A DNA stretch of 62,373 bases from Chitinophagaceae bacterium. Its GTDB lineage: Bacteria; Bacteroidota; Bacteroidia; Chitinophagales; Chitinophagaceae. Shown piece by piece: positions 16,629-26,874 of the stretch. Location: positions 1-62,373 of the forward strand of contig CANCAY010000011.1 in NCBI GenBank assembly GCA_947374225.1. Direction: 5' to 3'. The notes beneath the pieces are model-generated. The model was not told where the DNA came from, did not search any database, and was given only the letters and a program-made list of their open reading frames with translations. Made by a program: the position numbers and the translations under genes. Every line of letters begins with the position of its first letter. The first letter of the stretch is position 1.

Positions 16629-19379
16629 ATGGAGTATCAATTTAGGGCTATTGAAAAAAAATGGCAAGCGGTTTGGAATGAGCAAAAAGCGTATCAAGTT
16701 TCTAATGAATCGGATAAGCCAAAGTTTTATGTATTAGACATGTTCCCTTATCCAAGTGGAGCAGGTTTACACGTTGGGCATCCCTTGGGATATATTGCTT
16801 CTGATATTTATAGTCGATTCAAAAGATTAAAAGGATTTAATGTTTTACATCCAATGGGTTATGATGCCTTTGGACTACCTGCAGAACAATATGCAATTGA
16901 ACATGGGGTACATCCTTTAAAAAGTACCCATGGAAATATTGATAATTTTAGAAAGCAATTAGATAATATTGGTTTTTCTTATGATTGGGATAGAGAAGTA
17001 AGAACCTGTGATGCAAGTTATTATAAATGGACACAGTGGATATTCCTTCAGTTGTTTAATAGTTATTTTGACAGGTCGAGTGCTAAGGCAAAAAGTATTT
17101 CAGCATTAGTGAGTATTTTCGACACAGAAGGTAATAGCAACCATATTTGTCCTTCTGACGCACAACTAAAATTTACTGCAGCTAATTGGAAAGCGTTTTC
17201 TGAAAAAGAACAACAAGATATTTTAATGCAATATCGTTTAGCTTTTTGTGGCTACGGAGAAGTCAATTGGTGTGAAGTGTTGGGAACTGTGTTAGCTAAT
17301 GACGAAGTAGTTAATGGGTTTAGTGAAAGAGGGGGGCATCCAGTTGAAAAGAAGAGATTGCGTCAATGGTATTTAAGAATTACAGAATATGCAGATAGAT
17401 TATTAACTGGGCTTGATACGATTCAGTTTAGTGATGCAATGAAAGAGATGCAGTCTAATTGGATTGGTAAAAGTTATGGTGCCGAGATTGATTTTGCAAT
17501 TCACAATTATGATGGCGCGCTTAAAGTATATACAACAAGACCAGATACGGTTTTTGGTGTAGACTTTATGGTGGTAGCTCCAGAGCATGCATTGATTGAA
17601 AATATAACTCCAGATACACATAAGGCTTCAGTAGCTGAATATATTGCGTATGTAAAAAGTAGAAGTGAACGTGAACGTATTGCGGAGAAGAAAATTACAG
17701 GATGTTTCACAGGTGCTTATGTAGTGAATCCGTTTAATCAAAAATTAATTCCAATCTGGATTTCTGAATATGTTTTAGCAGGGTATGGAACAGGTGCAAT
17801 TATGGCGGTTCCTTGCGGGGACGACCGTGACTTTAAATTCGCTCAACATTTTAATATACCTATCACTAATATTATTGGAGAAGCATTTGACGGAATAGAA
17901 GCGAATCCAACAAAGGAAGCAGTTTTGACTAATAGCGATTTTTTAAATGGGGTGGTTCAAAAAGACGCCATTGCTATTGTAAATGACAAGATTGAAGCAA
18001 TGGGTATTGGCCAACGCAAAGTGAACTTTAGAATGCGTGATGCGGCATTTAGTAGACAAAGATATTGGGGGGAACCTTTTCCAATTAAATGGATTAATGG
18101 AATTGCTTATCCATTGTCTGAAAATGAATTGCCTTTATTATTACCAGAAGTGGATAATTATGGTCCTGGCCCAGACGGTCAAGGCCCATTAGCGAATATT
18201 GAATCTTGGGTATCCGATAATTACGAAACCAATACCATGCCTGGCTATGCTGGGAGTAGTTGGTATTTTTTAAGATATATGGACCCGCATAATACGGGGG
18301 CGTTTTGTGATAGAAAAGTAAGTGACTATTGGAATCAAGTGGATTTATATATTGGAGGAACGGAGCATGCAGTAGGTCACTTATTATATAGTCGTTTATG
18401 GACAAAAGTATTATTTGACTTAGGGCATATTGGATTTGATGAGCCATTTAAAAAATTATTGAATCAAGGAATGATTCAAGGAAGTTCTCGATTTGTATAT
18501 AGAAAAAGAGGAACACATACTTATGTTTCTGCAGGCTTGATTGGGAATTATGAAGTAGACCAATTGCATGTAGATGTAAATATGGTAGACGGCTTGGAAT
18601 TAGATACGGCTGCGTTTAAAAAATGGAAACCAGACTTTGTAAATGCTGAATTCATTTTAGAAGATGGCAAATATATTTGTGGGGTAGAAGTAGAGAAAAT
18701 GTCAAAGTCTAAGTTCAATACTGTTAATCCTGACGATTTAGTGGAAAGATATGGTGCAGATACTTTTAGAATGTATGAAATGTTCTTGGGGCCAGTAGAA
18801 CAAAGTAAGCCTTGGGACACCAAGGGAATTGAAGGGGTTCACCGCTTTTTGAAAAAATTCTGGAGAATGTTCTTTGACGAAATGAAGGGCAAGGTTTGGG
18901 TTGACGAACCAGCAACTGCTGCAGAATTGAAAATATTACATAAGGCAATTAAGAAAATTGAGGAAGATACAGAGCGATATAGTTTTAATACTGCTGTTAG
19001 TACTTTCATGATTTGTATTAATGAATTATACGATTTAGGATGTCACAAAAAAGAAGTACTGTCTCAAGTATTAATTTTATTAACGCCTTATGCTCCCCAT
19101 TTTGCGGAAGAATTATGGAAAGTATTAGGAAACGAAGGCTTGGTAATAAATGCGGCATATCCTTTATTTGAAGCTAAATATGTTTTAGAGACAAGCAAGG
19201 AATATCCAATTAGTATTAACGGAAAAGTAAGAACCAATATCGCAATTGCCTTGGATGCTACCGAAGCGCAAGTGCACGAAATTGTGTTAGGCAGTGAAGC
19301 AGTTCAAAAATGGATTGAAGGCAAAGAAATAAAGAAACTAATTTTCGTAAAAGGCAAAATGGTCAATATTGTCCTATAG
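16629..19379 (+). CDS. leuS: leucyl-tRNA synthetase
   Basis: Class I synthetase that charges tRNA-Leu; 916 residues. The HIGH-type motif is GLHVGHPLGY (H48-H51), the KMSKS loop is EKMSKSKFNTVNPDD near residue 690, and the editing domain carries GTGAIMAVPCGDDRDF. The C-terminal tRNA-binding part ends in KLIFVKGKMVNIVL. ruvB follows after 37 nt. The tRNA-Leu(UAG) at 38728 is one of its substrates. Confidence 0.98.
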   Translation: MEYQFRAIEKKWQAVWNEQKAYQVSNESDKPKFYVLDMFPYPSGAGLHVGHPLGYIASDIYSRFKRLKGFNVLHPMGYDAFGLPAEQYAIEHGVHPLKSTHGNIDNFRKQLDNIGFSYDWDREVRTCDASYYKWTQWIFLQLFNSYFDRSSAKAKSISALVSIFDTEGNSNHICPSDAQLKFTAANWKAFSEKEQQDILMQYRLAFCGYGEVNWCEVLGTVLANDEVVNGFSERGGHPVEKKRLRQWYLRITEYADRLLTGLDTIQFSDAMKEMQSNWIGKSYGAEIDFAIHNYDGALKVYTTRPDTVFGVDFMVVAPEHALIENITPDTHKASVAEYIAYVKSRSERERIAEKKITGCFTGAYVVNPFNQKLIPIWISEYVLAGYGTGAIMAVPCGDDRDFKFAQHFNIPITNIIGEAFDGIEANPTKEAVLTNSDFLNGVVQKDAIAIVNDKIEAMGIGQRKVNFRMRDAAFSRQRYWGEPFPIKWINGIAYPLSENELPLLLPEVDNYGPGPDGQGPLANIESWVSDNYETNTMPGYAGSSWYFLRYMDPHNTGAFCDRKVSDYWNQVDLYIGGTEHAVGHLLYSRLWTKVLFDLGHIGFDEPFKKLLNQGMIQGSSRFVYRKRGTHTYVSAGLIGNYEVDQLHVDVNMVDGLELDTAAFKKWKPDFVNAEFILEDGKYICGVEVEKMSKSKFNTVNPDDLVERYGADTFRMYEMFLGPVEQSKPWDTKGIEGVHRFLKKFWRMFFDEMKGKVWVDEPATAAELKILHKAIKKIEEDTERYSFNTAVSTFMICINELYDLGCHKKEVLSQVLILLTPYAPHFAEELWKVLGNEGLVINAAYPLFEAKYVLETSKEYPISINGKVRTNIAIALDATEAQVHEIVLGSEAVQKWIEGKEIKKLIFVKGKMVNIVL

Positions 19380-19416
19380 CATTTTTCAATAGTGAATAAA
19401 TAATATAATTAATCTC

Positions 19417-20454
19417 ATGTCCAATCCTCTTATTGATATCGCGAATAATAATTTAAACCCTCAAGAACGAGAGTTTGAAAATAGTATTCGTCCGCAAGCG
19501 ATGGATGCATTTTCTGGTCAGCCTCAGTTGATAGAAAATATAAGCATATTTATTAAAGCGGCTAAAATGAGAGGGGAAGCTTTGGATCATATTTTATTTC
19601 ATGGACCTCCTGGATTAGGTAAGACTACTTTGAGTCGTATTGTAGCCAATGAGATGGGCGTTCAAATTAAAGAAACCTCCGGTCCTGTAATTGAAAAGCC
19701 GAGTGACTTAGCTGGTTTATTGACTAGCTTGGAACCCAATGATGTATTGTTTATTGACGAAATTCACCGTTTGAGTACGGTGGTGGAAGAATACTTATAT
19801 GCGGCAATGGAAGATTATAAGATTGACATTATGATTGACAGTGGACCAAATGCAAGAAGTATTCAAATAAATTTAAATCCTTTTACATTAGTTGGTGCCA
19901 CCACCAGAAGTGGATTATTAACAGCTCCATTGCTTTCAAGATTTGGAATTAAATCAAGACTAGAATATTATCCAGCGTCGGTACTTCAAAAAATTATTGA
20001 ACGCAGTGCGCAAATATTAGACGTCAAAATTGACTCAAGTGCAGCTGGCGAAATTTCTAGACGCAGCCGTGGTACCCCTAGAATTGCAAATGGTTTATTA
20101 AGAAGGGTGCGAGATTTTGCACAAGTATTAAATGACGGTCAAGTAGATATTGGTATTACACAGCACGCATTAAAAGCATTGAATGTAGACGAACATGGTT
20201 TGGACGAAATGGATAATCGTATTTTATTAGCCATTATTGAAAAGTTCAAAGGAGGTCCGGTGGGGATTTCTACTATTGCAACTGCAGTAGGTGAGGAGTC
20301 CGGAACCATTGAAGAGGTATATGAGCCCTTCTTAATTCAAGAAGGCTTTTTACAAAGAACACCTCGAGGTAGAGAAGTAACGCATAAAGCTTATGAGCAT
20401 TTAGGAAAGAAGAGAGACCGCGGAAGTTTAGACAACCCGGAGTTATTTAGATAA
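19417..20454 (+). CDS. ruvB: Holliday junction helicase subunit RuvB
   Basis: AAA+ motor that drives branch migration with RuvA. The 345 residues contain Walker [10 protein letters not shown] (63-71), Walker [11 protein letters not shown], sensor motif [18 protein letters not shown] and the C-terminal winged helix with the arginine-rich [18 protein letters not shown]. Length is typical. A strong bidirectional terminator follows. Confidence 0.98.
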   Translation: MSNPLIDIANNNLNPQEREFENSIRPQAMDAFSGQPQLIENISIFIKAAKMRGEALDHILFHGPPGLGKTTLSRIVANEMGVQIKETSGPVIEKPSDLAGLLTSLEPNDVLFIDEIHRLSTVVEEYLYAAMEDYKIDIMIDSGPNARSIQINLNPFTLVGATTRSGLLTAPLLSRFGIKSRLEYYPASVLQKIIERSAQILDVKIDSSAAGEISRRSRGTPRIANGLLRRVRDFAQVLNDGQVDIGITQHALKALNVDEHGLDEMDNRILLAIIEKFKGGPVGISTIATAVGEESGTIEEVYEPFLIQEGFLQRTPRGREVTHKAYEHLGKKRDRGSLDNPELFR

Positions 20455-20475
20455 CAGATAAGAACTTGATCATAT

Positions 20476-20511
20476 AAAAAAAGGTCCCAATGTTTAGTTG
20501 GGACCTTTTTT
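20476..20511. terminator. bidirectional terminator between ruvB and the response regulator
   Basis: AAAAAAGGTCCCAA and TTGGGACCTTTTTT form a perfect 14-bp stem around TGTTTAG; the A and T runs make it work from both sides. Confidence 0.92.
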
Positions 20512-20530
20512 ATAGTGGGGCAATTCAAAA

Positions 20531-21229
20531 TTAGTGAACCACTAATCTGAATCCATTACCGTGAATATTTACGATTTCGATTTGTTCGTCTTCTTTTAAA
20601 TACTTTCTAAGTTTAGCAATATAAACATCCATACTTCTTCCATTAAAGTAAGTATCGCTTCCCCATATTTTCTTCAACGCTTTTTCACGGGTTAATAAAT
20701 CGTTTTTATGTTCTGCTAACATTTTCAACAATTCATTTTCCTTAGGTGATAATACCTGCGTTTTGTCTGCAAATATAAGCTCACGTAATTTTGGATTAAA
20801 ATGGTATTTGCCTAATTCGAATTCAATATTGTCTGAAATTTTATTATCCTCTTCGTTTCTTTTTATTATCGCTTTAATTTTAAGCATCAATACTTCACTA
20901 TCAAAAGGCTTAGTGATATAATCATCCGCGCCTAATTTATAGCCATGTATAATATCTTCCTTCAATGTTTTCGCGCTCAAGAAAAATAAGGGAACGTCTG
21001 GATCAATATCTCTAATCTCTTCGGCTAATGTAAATCCGTCTACATGAGGCATCATCACATCTAACAAACATAGATCGAATTTTTCACGTTGAAACGCAGC
21101 CAAGCCTAGGCGGCCATCTCTTTCTAGTGTTACATCGTATTCGTCTAGTTCTAAATAATTTTTCAATACTAGTCCTAGATTACTATCATCTTCGCAAAGA
21201 AGTATTTTGTATTTTTTCTTGTCTTCCAT
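20531..21229 (-). CDS. OmpR-family response regulator (RprY-like)
   Basis: Two-component transcription regulator. Using the ATG at 21229 it has 232 residues: receiver domain 1-120 with acidic pair E13/D14/D15, phospho-acceptor Asp near 57 (LLDVMMP) and Lys in ITKPFDSEVL, then a winged-helix DNA-binding domain (about 135-230). An upstream in-frame Met would add 20 residues without domain support. It resembles RprY of Bacteroides, but no histidine kinase is nearby, so it is an orphan here. Confidence 0.88.
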   Translation of the reverse strand: MEDKKKYKILLCEDDSNLGLVLKNYLELDEYDVTLERDGRLGLAAFQREKFDLCLLDVMMPHVDGFTLAEEIRDIDPDVPLFFLSAKTLKEDIIHGYKLGADDYITKPFDSEVLMLKIKAIIKRNEEDNKISDNIEFELGKYHFNPKLRELIFADKTQVLSPKENELLKMLAEHKNDLLTREKALKKIWGSDTYFNGRSMDVYIAKLRKYLKEDEQIEIVNIHGNGFRLVVH

Positions 21230-21307
21230 ATTGATTGCTTTTTGTAAAGAAACGATATTTAGTTTTTGATCTAAAATATGGGTTTCCAATGTTTTGTTAA
21301 AATATAC

Positions 21308-23020
21308 CTAATCCTTCGTACTTGTACAAAGGTCGCAAATTCCGCAAGGACTTGGGTGTTTTTCTCCAAAATATTGTGCCAGATAAACACTTCTACATTG
21401 AATACTACTATTTTTCAGGTAGGTAGTGAAATGCTGAATGCGATCTAAAAAGGCTTTTTTTCTTAATTGATAGTTATCAAAGTCTAGTTTCATAAAGGAG
21501 GCAGAAGCTCGATTCCATTGAAACTGCACCACTGGCTGATGCTCTTTTTGTTCATAGCTTATAATGCCATACTCCTTTAATAAATGGAGCTGCGTTTGTA
21601 CAAAAGCGAAATCTCTATTTAATAATTGAGCTAATATACTTTCATTTATAAATTGAGGGCTATCGATAATGCCACCATAGGTTCTTAAAATAGTTTGAAG
21701 TACAATTCCTAGGATGGCATTATTTTTTTCAAATAATTCTATACCTTCTCTATTTTCAATTACTTGTACTAAAGAAGGTTTAAAACTGGAGTCTGAAAAT
21801 TGAACATGACCTTCCTGCGCAATCCATTGCAAAGCGTTTCTTGCTATCATTTTATCCCATTTAAAACTTGCACAGAAAGTTTCAAAGTCAAATAAGAATT
21901 GTTGTTTTTCGCCCATGCCTACGGGTAATTGAACATAGTCTGCTAGGTCTTGATATACTTTTTTGATTGTATCAATTGGTGGATATTTTTTTTCCTGCAC
22001 TGATTCCCAATAATCCCAATCATTTTGTTGATACAGTAAAATTGCTTTTGCTGAAAGTCCATCTCGGCCTGCTCTTCCGGCTTCTTGATAATATTGTTCA
22101 ATGCTTCCTGGTATTTCGTAGTGAATCACTAGTCTTACATTGGGTTTATTAATACCCATTCCAAATGCACTAGTACAAACAACTATTTGAATTTGGTCCT
22201 GCATCCAACTATGTTGAATTAACTGCCTATTTGCAATGGACATTCCTGCATGATATTCCCCAATGGAATAACCATAGGCTTTTAATAAACTAACCAATTG
22301 ACTCACATTGTTGCGCGTATTGCAATATATTATAACAGATCCTGAAGTTTGTGATAATAGACTTCTAACACTATGCAATTTAACCGGCACTTTTTGAACG
22401 ATATACTGCAGACGGGGTCTTAAAAAGCTATCGGTTATTATATCGGCATTTTTTAAGGACAACTGTTTAATGATATCTGCTTGAACCATTGGTATAGCAG
22501 AAGCAGTCATTGCCAAAACAGGTACTGTTGGAAATAATTTTTTAAGAATATCTAGTTTTCTATAAGAAGGTCTAAAGTCATAACCCCATTGTGAAATACA
22601 ATGCGCTTCGTCAATTGCGAAAAGTTGAATCGTGAGTGTTTGTAAAAAATCCTGAAAATTCTTTTGAGCTAATTTCTCTGGAGAGCAATAAACGAATTGA
22701 TATTTTCCAGCTTGAATGCCTTGTAAGATCTGGGTTTGTTCTTCAAAACTCATATTGCCACCTAGGCTAATTGCACTTATGTTTCTAGATCGCAAATCCT
22801 TTACTTGGTCTTGCATTAATGCGATCAATGGACTTATAATGATACCAATACCAGATTTACATAATACGGGTAATTGATAACATAAGGATTTTCCAGCACC
22901 GGTAGGTAATAGCGTTAATACGTCTTTGCCTGACAATACAGATTCAATGATCTCTAATTGTTTTGGTCTAAATTCCTTATAACCCCAGTAGGTTTCTAAT
23001 ATTTGTTGTGGTGATTTCAA
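21308..23020 (-). CDS. recQ: ATP-dependent DNA helicase RecQ (short form)
   Basis: Superfamily 2 DNA helicase of 570 residues. Motif I is LPTGAGKSLC (about 39-48), motif II IDEAHCISQWGYDFRPSY, and the RecQ motif VI HYEIPGSIEQYYQEAGRAGR. The zinc cluster is at the extreme C-terminus (CRSVYL, then CGICDLC), and no HRDC domain follows. The start is TTG: the family N-terminus (MKSPQQILETYWGYKEFRP) begins exactly there and no ATG is near. It starts 7 nt after the P-type ATPase stop. Confidence 0.92.
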   Translation of the reverse strand: MKSPQQILETYWGYKEFRPKQLEIIESVLSGKDVLTLLPTGAGKSLCYQLPVLCKSGIGIIISPLIALMQDQVKDLRSRNISAISLGGNMSFEEQTQILQGIQAGKYQFVYCSPEKLAQKNFQDFLQTLTIQLFAIDEAHCISQWGYDFRPSYRKLDILKKLFPTVPVLAMTASAIPMVQADIIKQLSLKNADIITDSFLRPRLQYIVQKVPVKLHSVRSLLSQTSGSVIIYCNTRNNVSQLVSLLKAYGYSIGEYHAGMSIANRQLIQHSWMQDQIQIVVCTSAFGMGINKPNVRLVIHYEIPGSIEQYYQEAGRAGRDGLSAKAILLYQQNDWDYWESVQEKKYPPIDTIKKVYQDLADYVQLPVGMGEKQQFLFDFETFCASFKWDKMIARNALQWIAQEGHVQFSDSSFKPSLVQVIENREGIELFEKNNAILGIVLQTILRTYGGIIDSPQFINESILAQLLNRDFAFVQTQLHLLKEYGIISYEQKEHQPVVQFQWNRASASFMKLDFDNYQLRKKAFLDRIQHFTTYLKNSSIQCRSVYLAQYFGEKHPSPCGICDLCTSTKD

Positions 23021-23027
23021 GCTATTT

Positions 23028-25148
23028 CTACACTAATTTTTTCTTGAATAATCTTAAAGAATTAATTGCTAGTACTACGTCACTTAATCCCATAATTAAT
23101 GCGCCATAAGTAGGGCCCCAAGTGCCTAATAGTCCTAATGCAGCAACTGGAATAGCTATAATATTATAAGAAAAGGCCCATGCCAGGTTTTCTTTTATTG
23201 TTTCATAGGTTCTTCTTCCTAATCCAAGTGACATAGGTAAGTTCTTTAAACCCTGATTCATTAAAATTACCTGGGCACTTTGAATTGCAATATGAGAAGC
23301 GTTACTTAATGAAATTCCAATAGTTGCTTTTGCTAATGCTGGTGCGTCATTAATGCCGTCTCCGACCATTGCAGTAGGACTTATTTTAGTAAGTGCTTCT
23401 AATTTATTCAGCTTGTCTTCTGGGCTTTGTTCACTTATAATCTCTTGAATTCCTAAAGCTTTACCCACCTGCTCGCATTTGTCTTTTCTGTCACCACTTA
23501 ACAAAACAGTGTGAATGCCTTGTAAATGTAATGTTTCAATTACTTCTTTGGCTTCTGGTCTTATTTGATCTGCCACGTCTACCCATCCCATTAATTTATC
23601 ATTCTTTTGAACATATACATTGTGTCCGTCTTCAATAGTAGGGTCAAGTAATGTTTTGAAAGAACCAGCCCAATAGTTATTTCCTTCTTTGTCGGTGGCT
23701 TTAATACCTAAGCCCTTTACTTCTTCAATAGTTTGCCATTTTATTTCATTGGTATTTTTCCAAGAACTACTAATGCATTTTGCAATTGGGTGATTTGAAT
23801 ATTTTTCTAAAGAGTAGGTTAACACTTTAAAGTCTTCTTCAGTAATTCCATCCACTATGTGCATAGTAGTAATTTCAAAATGACCAGTGGTTAAAGTCCC
23901 AGTTTTGTCAAATACTACTTGACGTATATCTTTAAAAGTCTCCAAACTTTTTGCATTTTTAAATAGTACACCATTACGTGCACCTCTTCCTAGTCCAACT
24001 GCAATGGCAGCAGGCGTAGCCAAACCCATTGCACAAGGGCAAGAAATAACCAATACTGCAATAGCCCTTAACATACTATCGCCAAAGCCAATACTAGTAA
24101 AAAAGTAGTTCCCCATTAAAGTTATCAATGCAATACTCAATACTAACGGTACAAATACTGCACTAATCTTATCAGCTAAAATTTGCACTGGTGGTTTTTC
24201 ACCTTGTGCGGATTTTACCATTTTTAAGATGTTCGCTAAAACAGTATTGTCGCCTACTGCAGTTACATATGCTTTTATAGTTCCATTTTCAATAGTACTT
24301 CCTCCAATTAATAGCTCACCTATTTTTTTATGAATAGGTACACTCTCTCCAGTAACAATGGCTTCATTTACATTCGCATCGCCCCATAAAATTTTACTAT
24401 CCATGGGTACGGTTTCTCCTGCATTGATAAGTAGAATGTCACCCACTTTAAGTGTATTACTCTCCACATTGAAAATAATTTCTTTATGGTGCTCGTCAAA
24501 CACAATCATATTTGCCATTACCTTCTGCGCCTTCACTAAATCTTTCAACGCGCGTTGTGTAGAATGTACAGAAGCGTCTTCTAAATAATTACCAAAAAAT
24601 ACCAACGTAATAATAGTCGCAGTGGTTTCATAATAAGCGAATAACATTCCTTGTCCTATAAGCGTTCCATATAAACTATAACCAAATGAAGCCGCAGCGC
24701 CTATGGCAACTAATACATTCATGTTTGGAATACCTTTTGTAACACTATGCCATGCACTACGTCCAAAATAACTCATTCCTAAAATAAAAATTGGAGTGGT
24801 GAATGCAAGTTGAACATAGGGATTCATCATCCAATGCAAATGTACTCCCGGTAACATGTGAATGACTAAGGGTAATGCAAAAACCAGACTAAATAAAGTA
24901 CGTTCCTTATTATTGTCTAAGAATTTTTTTGTTGGTTGTTCTTCACTACCACGCACTTTATATCCTAAACTATTAATACCTTTTTTTAATTTTGCTTCAC
25001 TTCCTTCAAATGGCAATTCGAATTGCACTTCCCCTTCCATAAAACTCACTTTAGGCGCTTTAACGCCTTCTGACTCCAAATATTTATGAATGGATAAAGC
25101 GCAATTGGTACAGCTCATGCCATCTACCTTCCATTGTACTGATTCCAT
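23028..25148 (-). CDS. copA: heavy-metal P-type ATPase (copper exporter type)
   Basis: P1B-type cation pump of 706 residues from the ATG at 25148. One N-terminal HMA domain with CTNC (C13, C16), membrane metal site CPC in VISCPCAMGLATPAA, phosphorylation site FDKTGTLTTG, the HP motif SNHPIAK and hinge GDGINDAPALAKA. CPC with a single HMA domain points to Cu(I); other soft metals are not excluded. The -7 box 19 nt upstream supports this start over the in-frame Met at 25169. No metal-sensing regulator is adjacent. Confidence 0.9.
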   Translation of the reverse strand: MESVQWKVDGMSCTNCALSIHKYLESEGVKAPKVSFMEGEVQFELPFEGSEAKLKKGINSLGYKVRGSEEQPTKKFLDNNKERTLFSLVFALPLVIHMLPGVHLHWMMNPYVQLAFTTPIFILGMSYFGRSAWHSVTKGIPNMNVLVAIGAAASFGYSLYGTLIGQGMLFAYYETTATIITLVFFGNYLEDASVHSTQRALKDLVKAQKVMANMIVFDEHHKEIIFNVESNTLKVGDILLINAGETVPMDSKILWGDANVNEAIVTGESVPIHKKIGELLIGGSTIENGTIKAYVTAVGDNTVLANILKMVKSAQGEKPPVQILADKISAVFVPLVLSIALITLMGNYFFTSIGFGDSMLRAIAVLVISCPCAMGLATPAAIAVGLGRGARNGVLFKNAKSLETFKDIRQVVFDKTGTLTTGHFEITTMHIVDGITEEDFKVLTYSLEKYSNHPIAKCISSSWKNTNEIKWQTIEEVKGLGIKATDKEGNNYWAGSFKTLLDPTIEDGHNVYVQKNDKLMGWVDVADQIRPEAKEVIETLHLQGIHTVLLSGDRKDKCEQVGKALGIQEIISEQSPEDKLNKLEALTKISPTAMVGDGINDAPALAKATIGISLSNASHIAIQSAQVILMNQGLKNLPMSLGLGRRTYETIKENLAWAFSYNIIAIPVAALGLLGTWGPTYGALIMGLSDVVLAINSLRLFKKKLV

Positions 25149-25166
25149 AGAGATAATTTTATAGTA

Positions 25167-25174
25167 CAAAGGTA
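25167..25174 (-). promoter_or_regulatory. -7 promoter box TACCTTTG for the P-type ATPase
   Basis: Minus-strand match to TAnnTTTG about 18 nt before the ATG at 25148; it overlaps the alternative upstream start and argues against it. Confidence 0.6.
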
Positions 25175-25218
25175 CAAATAGATTTTAGCTAAAATGAAGG
25201 TGGTTTTGCGTCTTCACT

Positions 25219-25226
25219 TATATTTG
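25219..25226 (+). promoter_or_regulatory. -7 promoter box TATATTTG for tsaE
   Basis: Exact TAnnTTTG match ending 4 nt before the tsaE ATG, implying a leaderless message; divergent to the copA box. Confidence 0.65.
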
Positions 25227-25230
25227 CCAT

Positions 25231-25641
25231 ATGAATCTAGCTTATTCCCTTTCAGAGATTGACCAAATAGCTGCCACTTTGTTGAAAGAATGGGGTAGTC
25301 GTCCAGTTTGGGCTTTTCATGCCAATATGGGAGCTGGTAAAACCACTTTGATTGCTGCAATTTGTAAAGCATTGGGTGTTAAAGACCATGTTACTAGCCC
25401 TACTTTTTCATTAATGAACGAATACCAAATTGGGAATAAAGTGATTTGTCATATGGACTGGTATAGAATTGAGGATGAACTAGAAGCTGCTAATGCGGGT
25501 CTTGCAGCGGCCATTGACAATGCCGATTATTGTTTTATAGAGTGGCCAGACAAAGCCCCTCGTATTTTGCCTGAGGATACTGTTCATTTTGAAATTGAAA
25601 TAGTAGACCCAACAAATAGACGTATTTTTATAAAAATCTGA
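25231..25641 (+). CDS. tsaE: tRNA threonylcarbamoyladenosine biosynthesis ATPase TsaE
   Basis: P-loop ATPase that drives the TsaBD complex in making t6A37 on ANN-decoding tRNAs. At 136 residues it has Walker A NMGAGKTTL (33-40), the conserved SPTFSLMNEY and the MDWYRIED and FIEWPDK motifs. Alanine dehydrogenase begins 4 nt later, so the two form a unit. Confidence 0.95.
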   Translation: MNLAYSLSEIDQIAATLLKEWGSRPVWAFHANMGAGKTTLIAAICKALGVKDHVTSPTFSLMNEYQIGNKVICHMDWYRIEDELEAANAGLAAAIDNADYCFIEWPDKAPRILPEDTVHFEIEIVDPTNRRIFIKI

Positions 25642-25645
25642 TAAT

Positions 25646-26863
25646 ATGAGCGCTATCAAGCCACAAATTCATAGTTCATTTTCTTACGAAACACAGGAAG
25701 AAGTATTGGATATACCTTCAAAGTGCAAGCCACTTTTAATTGGTATTCCTAAAGAAAATGCGTTTCAAGAAAATCGTATTGGTTTGATTCCTGAAGCCAT
25801 TAGTGTTTTAGTAGCCAATGGGCATACTGTTATGGTAGAAAAAGGAGCGGGTGATGGTAGCAGGTATTCGGATAAGGATTATGCAGAAGCTGGAGCAACT
25901 ATTGTAGCAGACAAAGAAACAGTTTATAAATGTCCTATATTAGTTAAAACTGCACCGCCTGTTGAGTCTGATTTGCCATTTTTACAAATGCATCAAACTA
26001 TTATTTCTCCTTTACATTTAACGGCGCTAAAAAAAGATGTGATGGAAAAGTTAATGGCTAAGAAAATTACTGCATTAGCTATTGAGAATATTAAAGATGA
26101 AAATAATAATTATCCTATATTAAGAAGTATGGGAGAGATTACGGGAAGTGCAGTAATGCTTATTGCCGGACAGTATCTAAGTAATTTTAATCAAGGTAAA
26201 GGAATTTTATTAGGTGGAATAAGTGGGGTACCTCCAACCAAAGTTGTTATTATTGGTGCTGATATTATTGGTGAATTTGCAACTCGTAATGCATTGGCAT
26301 TAGGAGCTAGCGTTAAAGTATTTGACAATAACGTTTCAAGATTGCAAAGACTTCAAAATAATTTAGGTCAACGCGTTTGGACCAGTGTATTAGAGCCTAA
26401 AATTTTAGCGAAACAATTAAAGACTTGTGAAGTGGCAGTTGGCGCATTAAGAAATGACTTAGGTCGTGCACCAATTGTAGTAACGGAGGAAATGGTTGCT
26501 GCAATGCGTCCTGGTAGCATCATTATAGACGTTGCTATTGACCGTGGGGGTTGTTTTGAAACAAGTGAATTGACGAATCACGACCATCCTATAGTAATTA
26601 AACATGACGTAATACATTACGGCGTTCCAAATATTCCAAGTGGTTTTGCAAGAACTGCAAGTCAAGCTATTAGTAATGTACTAATGCCTTTATTAATTCA
26701 AATTGGCGACTTAGGTGGACTGGAAGAAATTATTTGGCATGAAGCACATTTAAGAGAGGGTATCTATTTGTATAAGGGTGCTTTAACTGACTATTATATT
26801 AGTCATAAATTCAGTTTGAAATTCACTGATCTAAATTTATTGATTGCTACTAGTAGAAGTTAG
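25646..26863 (+). CDS. ald: alanine dehydrogenase
   Basis: NAD-dependent interconversion of L-alanine and pyruvate plus ammonia. The 405 residues match the AlaDh/PNT family: GIPKENAFQENRIGLIPEA at the N-terminal domain start, the catalytic His region in SPLHLTAL, Rossmann motif KVVIIGADIIGEFATRNAL, and DVAIDRGGCFETS. It carries a 30-residue N-terminal extension before the domain. Its stop lies 11 nt from the convergent ABC gene. Confidence 0.92.
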   Translation: MSAIKPQIHSSFSYETQEEVLDIPSKCKPLLIGIPKENAFQENRIGLIPEAISVLVANGHTVMVEKGAGDGSRYSDKDYAEAGATIVADKETVYKCPILVKTAPPVESDLPFLQMHQTIISPLHLTALKKDVMEKLMAKKITALAIENIKDENNNYPILRSMGEITGSAVMLIAGQYLSNFNQGKGILLGGISGVPPTKVVIIGADIIGEFATRNALALGASVKVFDNNVSRLQRLQNNLGQRVWTSVLEPKILAKQLKTCEVAVGALRNDLGRAPIVVTEEMVAAMRPGSIIIDVAIDRGGCFETSELTNHDHPIVIKHDVIHYGVPNIPSGFARTASQAISNVLMPLLIQIGDLGGLEEIIWHEAHLREGIYLYKGALTDYYISHKFSLKFTDLNLLIATSRS

Positions 26864-26874
26864 AATAGCGGTAA

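Noticed and set aside
21230..21289. Longer response regulator starting at 21289
   Set aside because: The receiver domain starts right after MEDKKK at 21229; 20 extra residues in front would be atypical.
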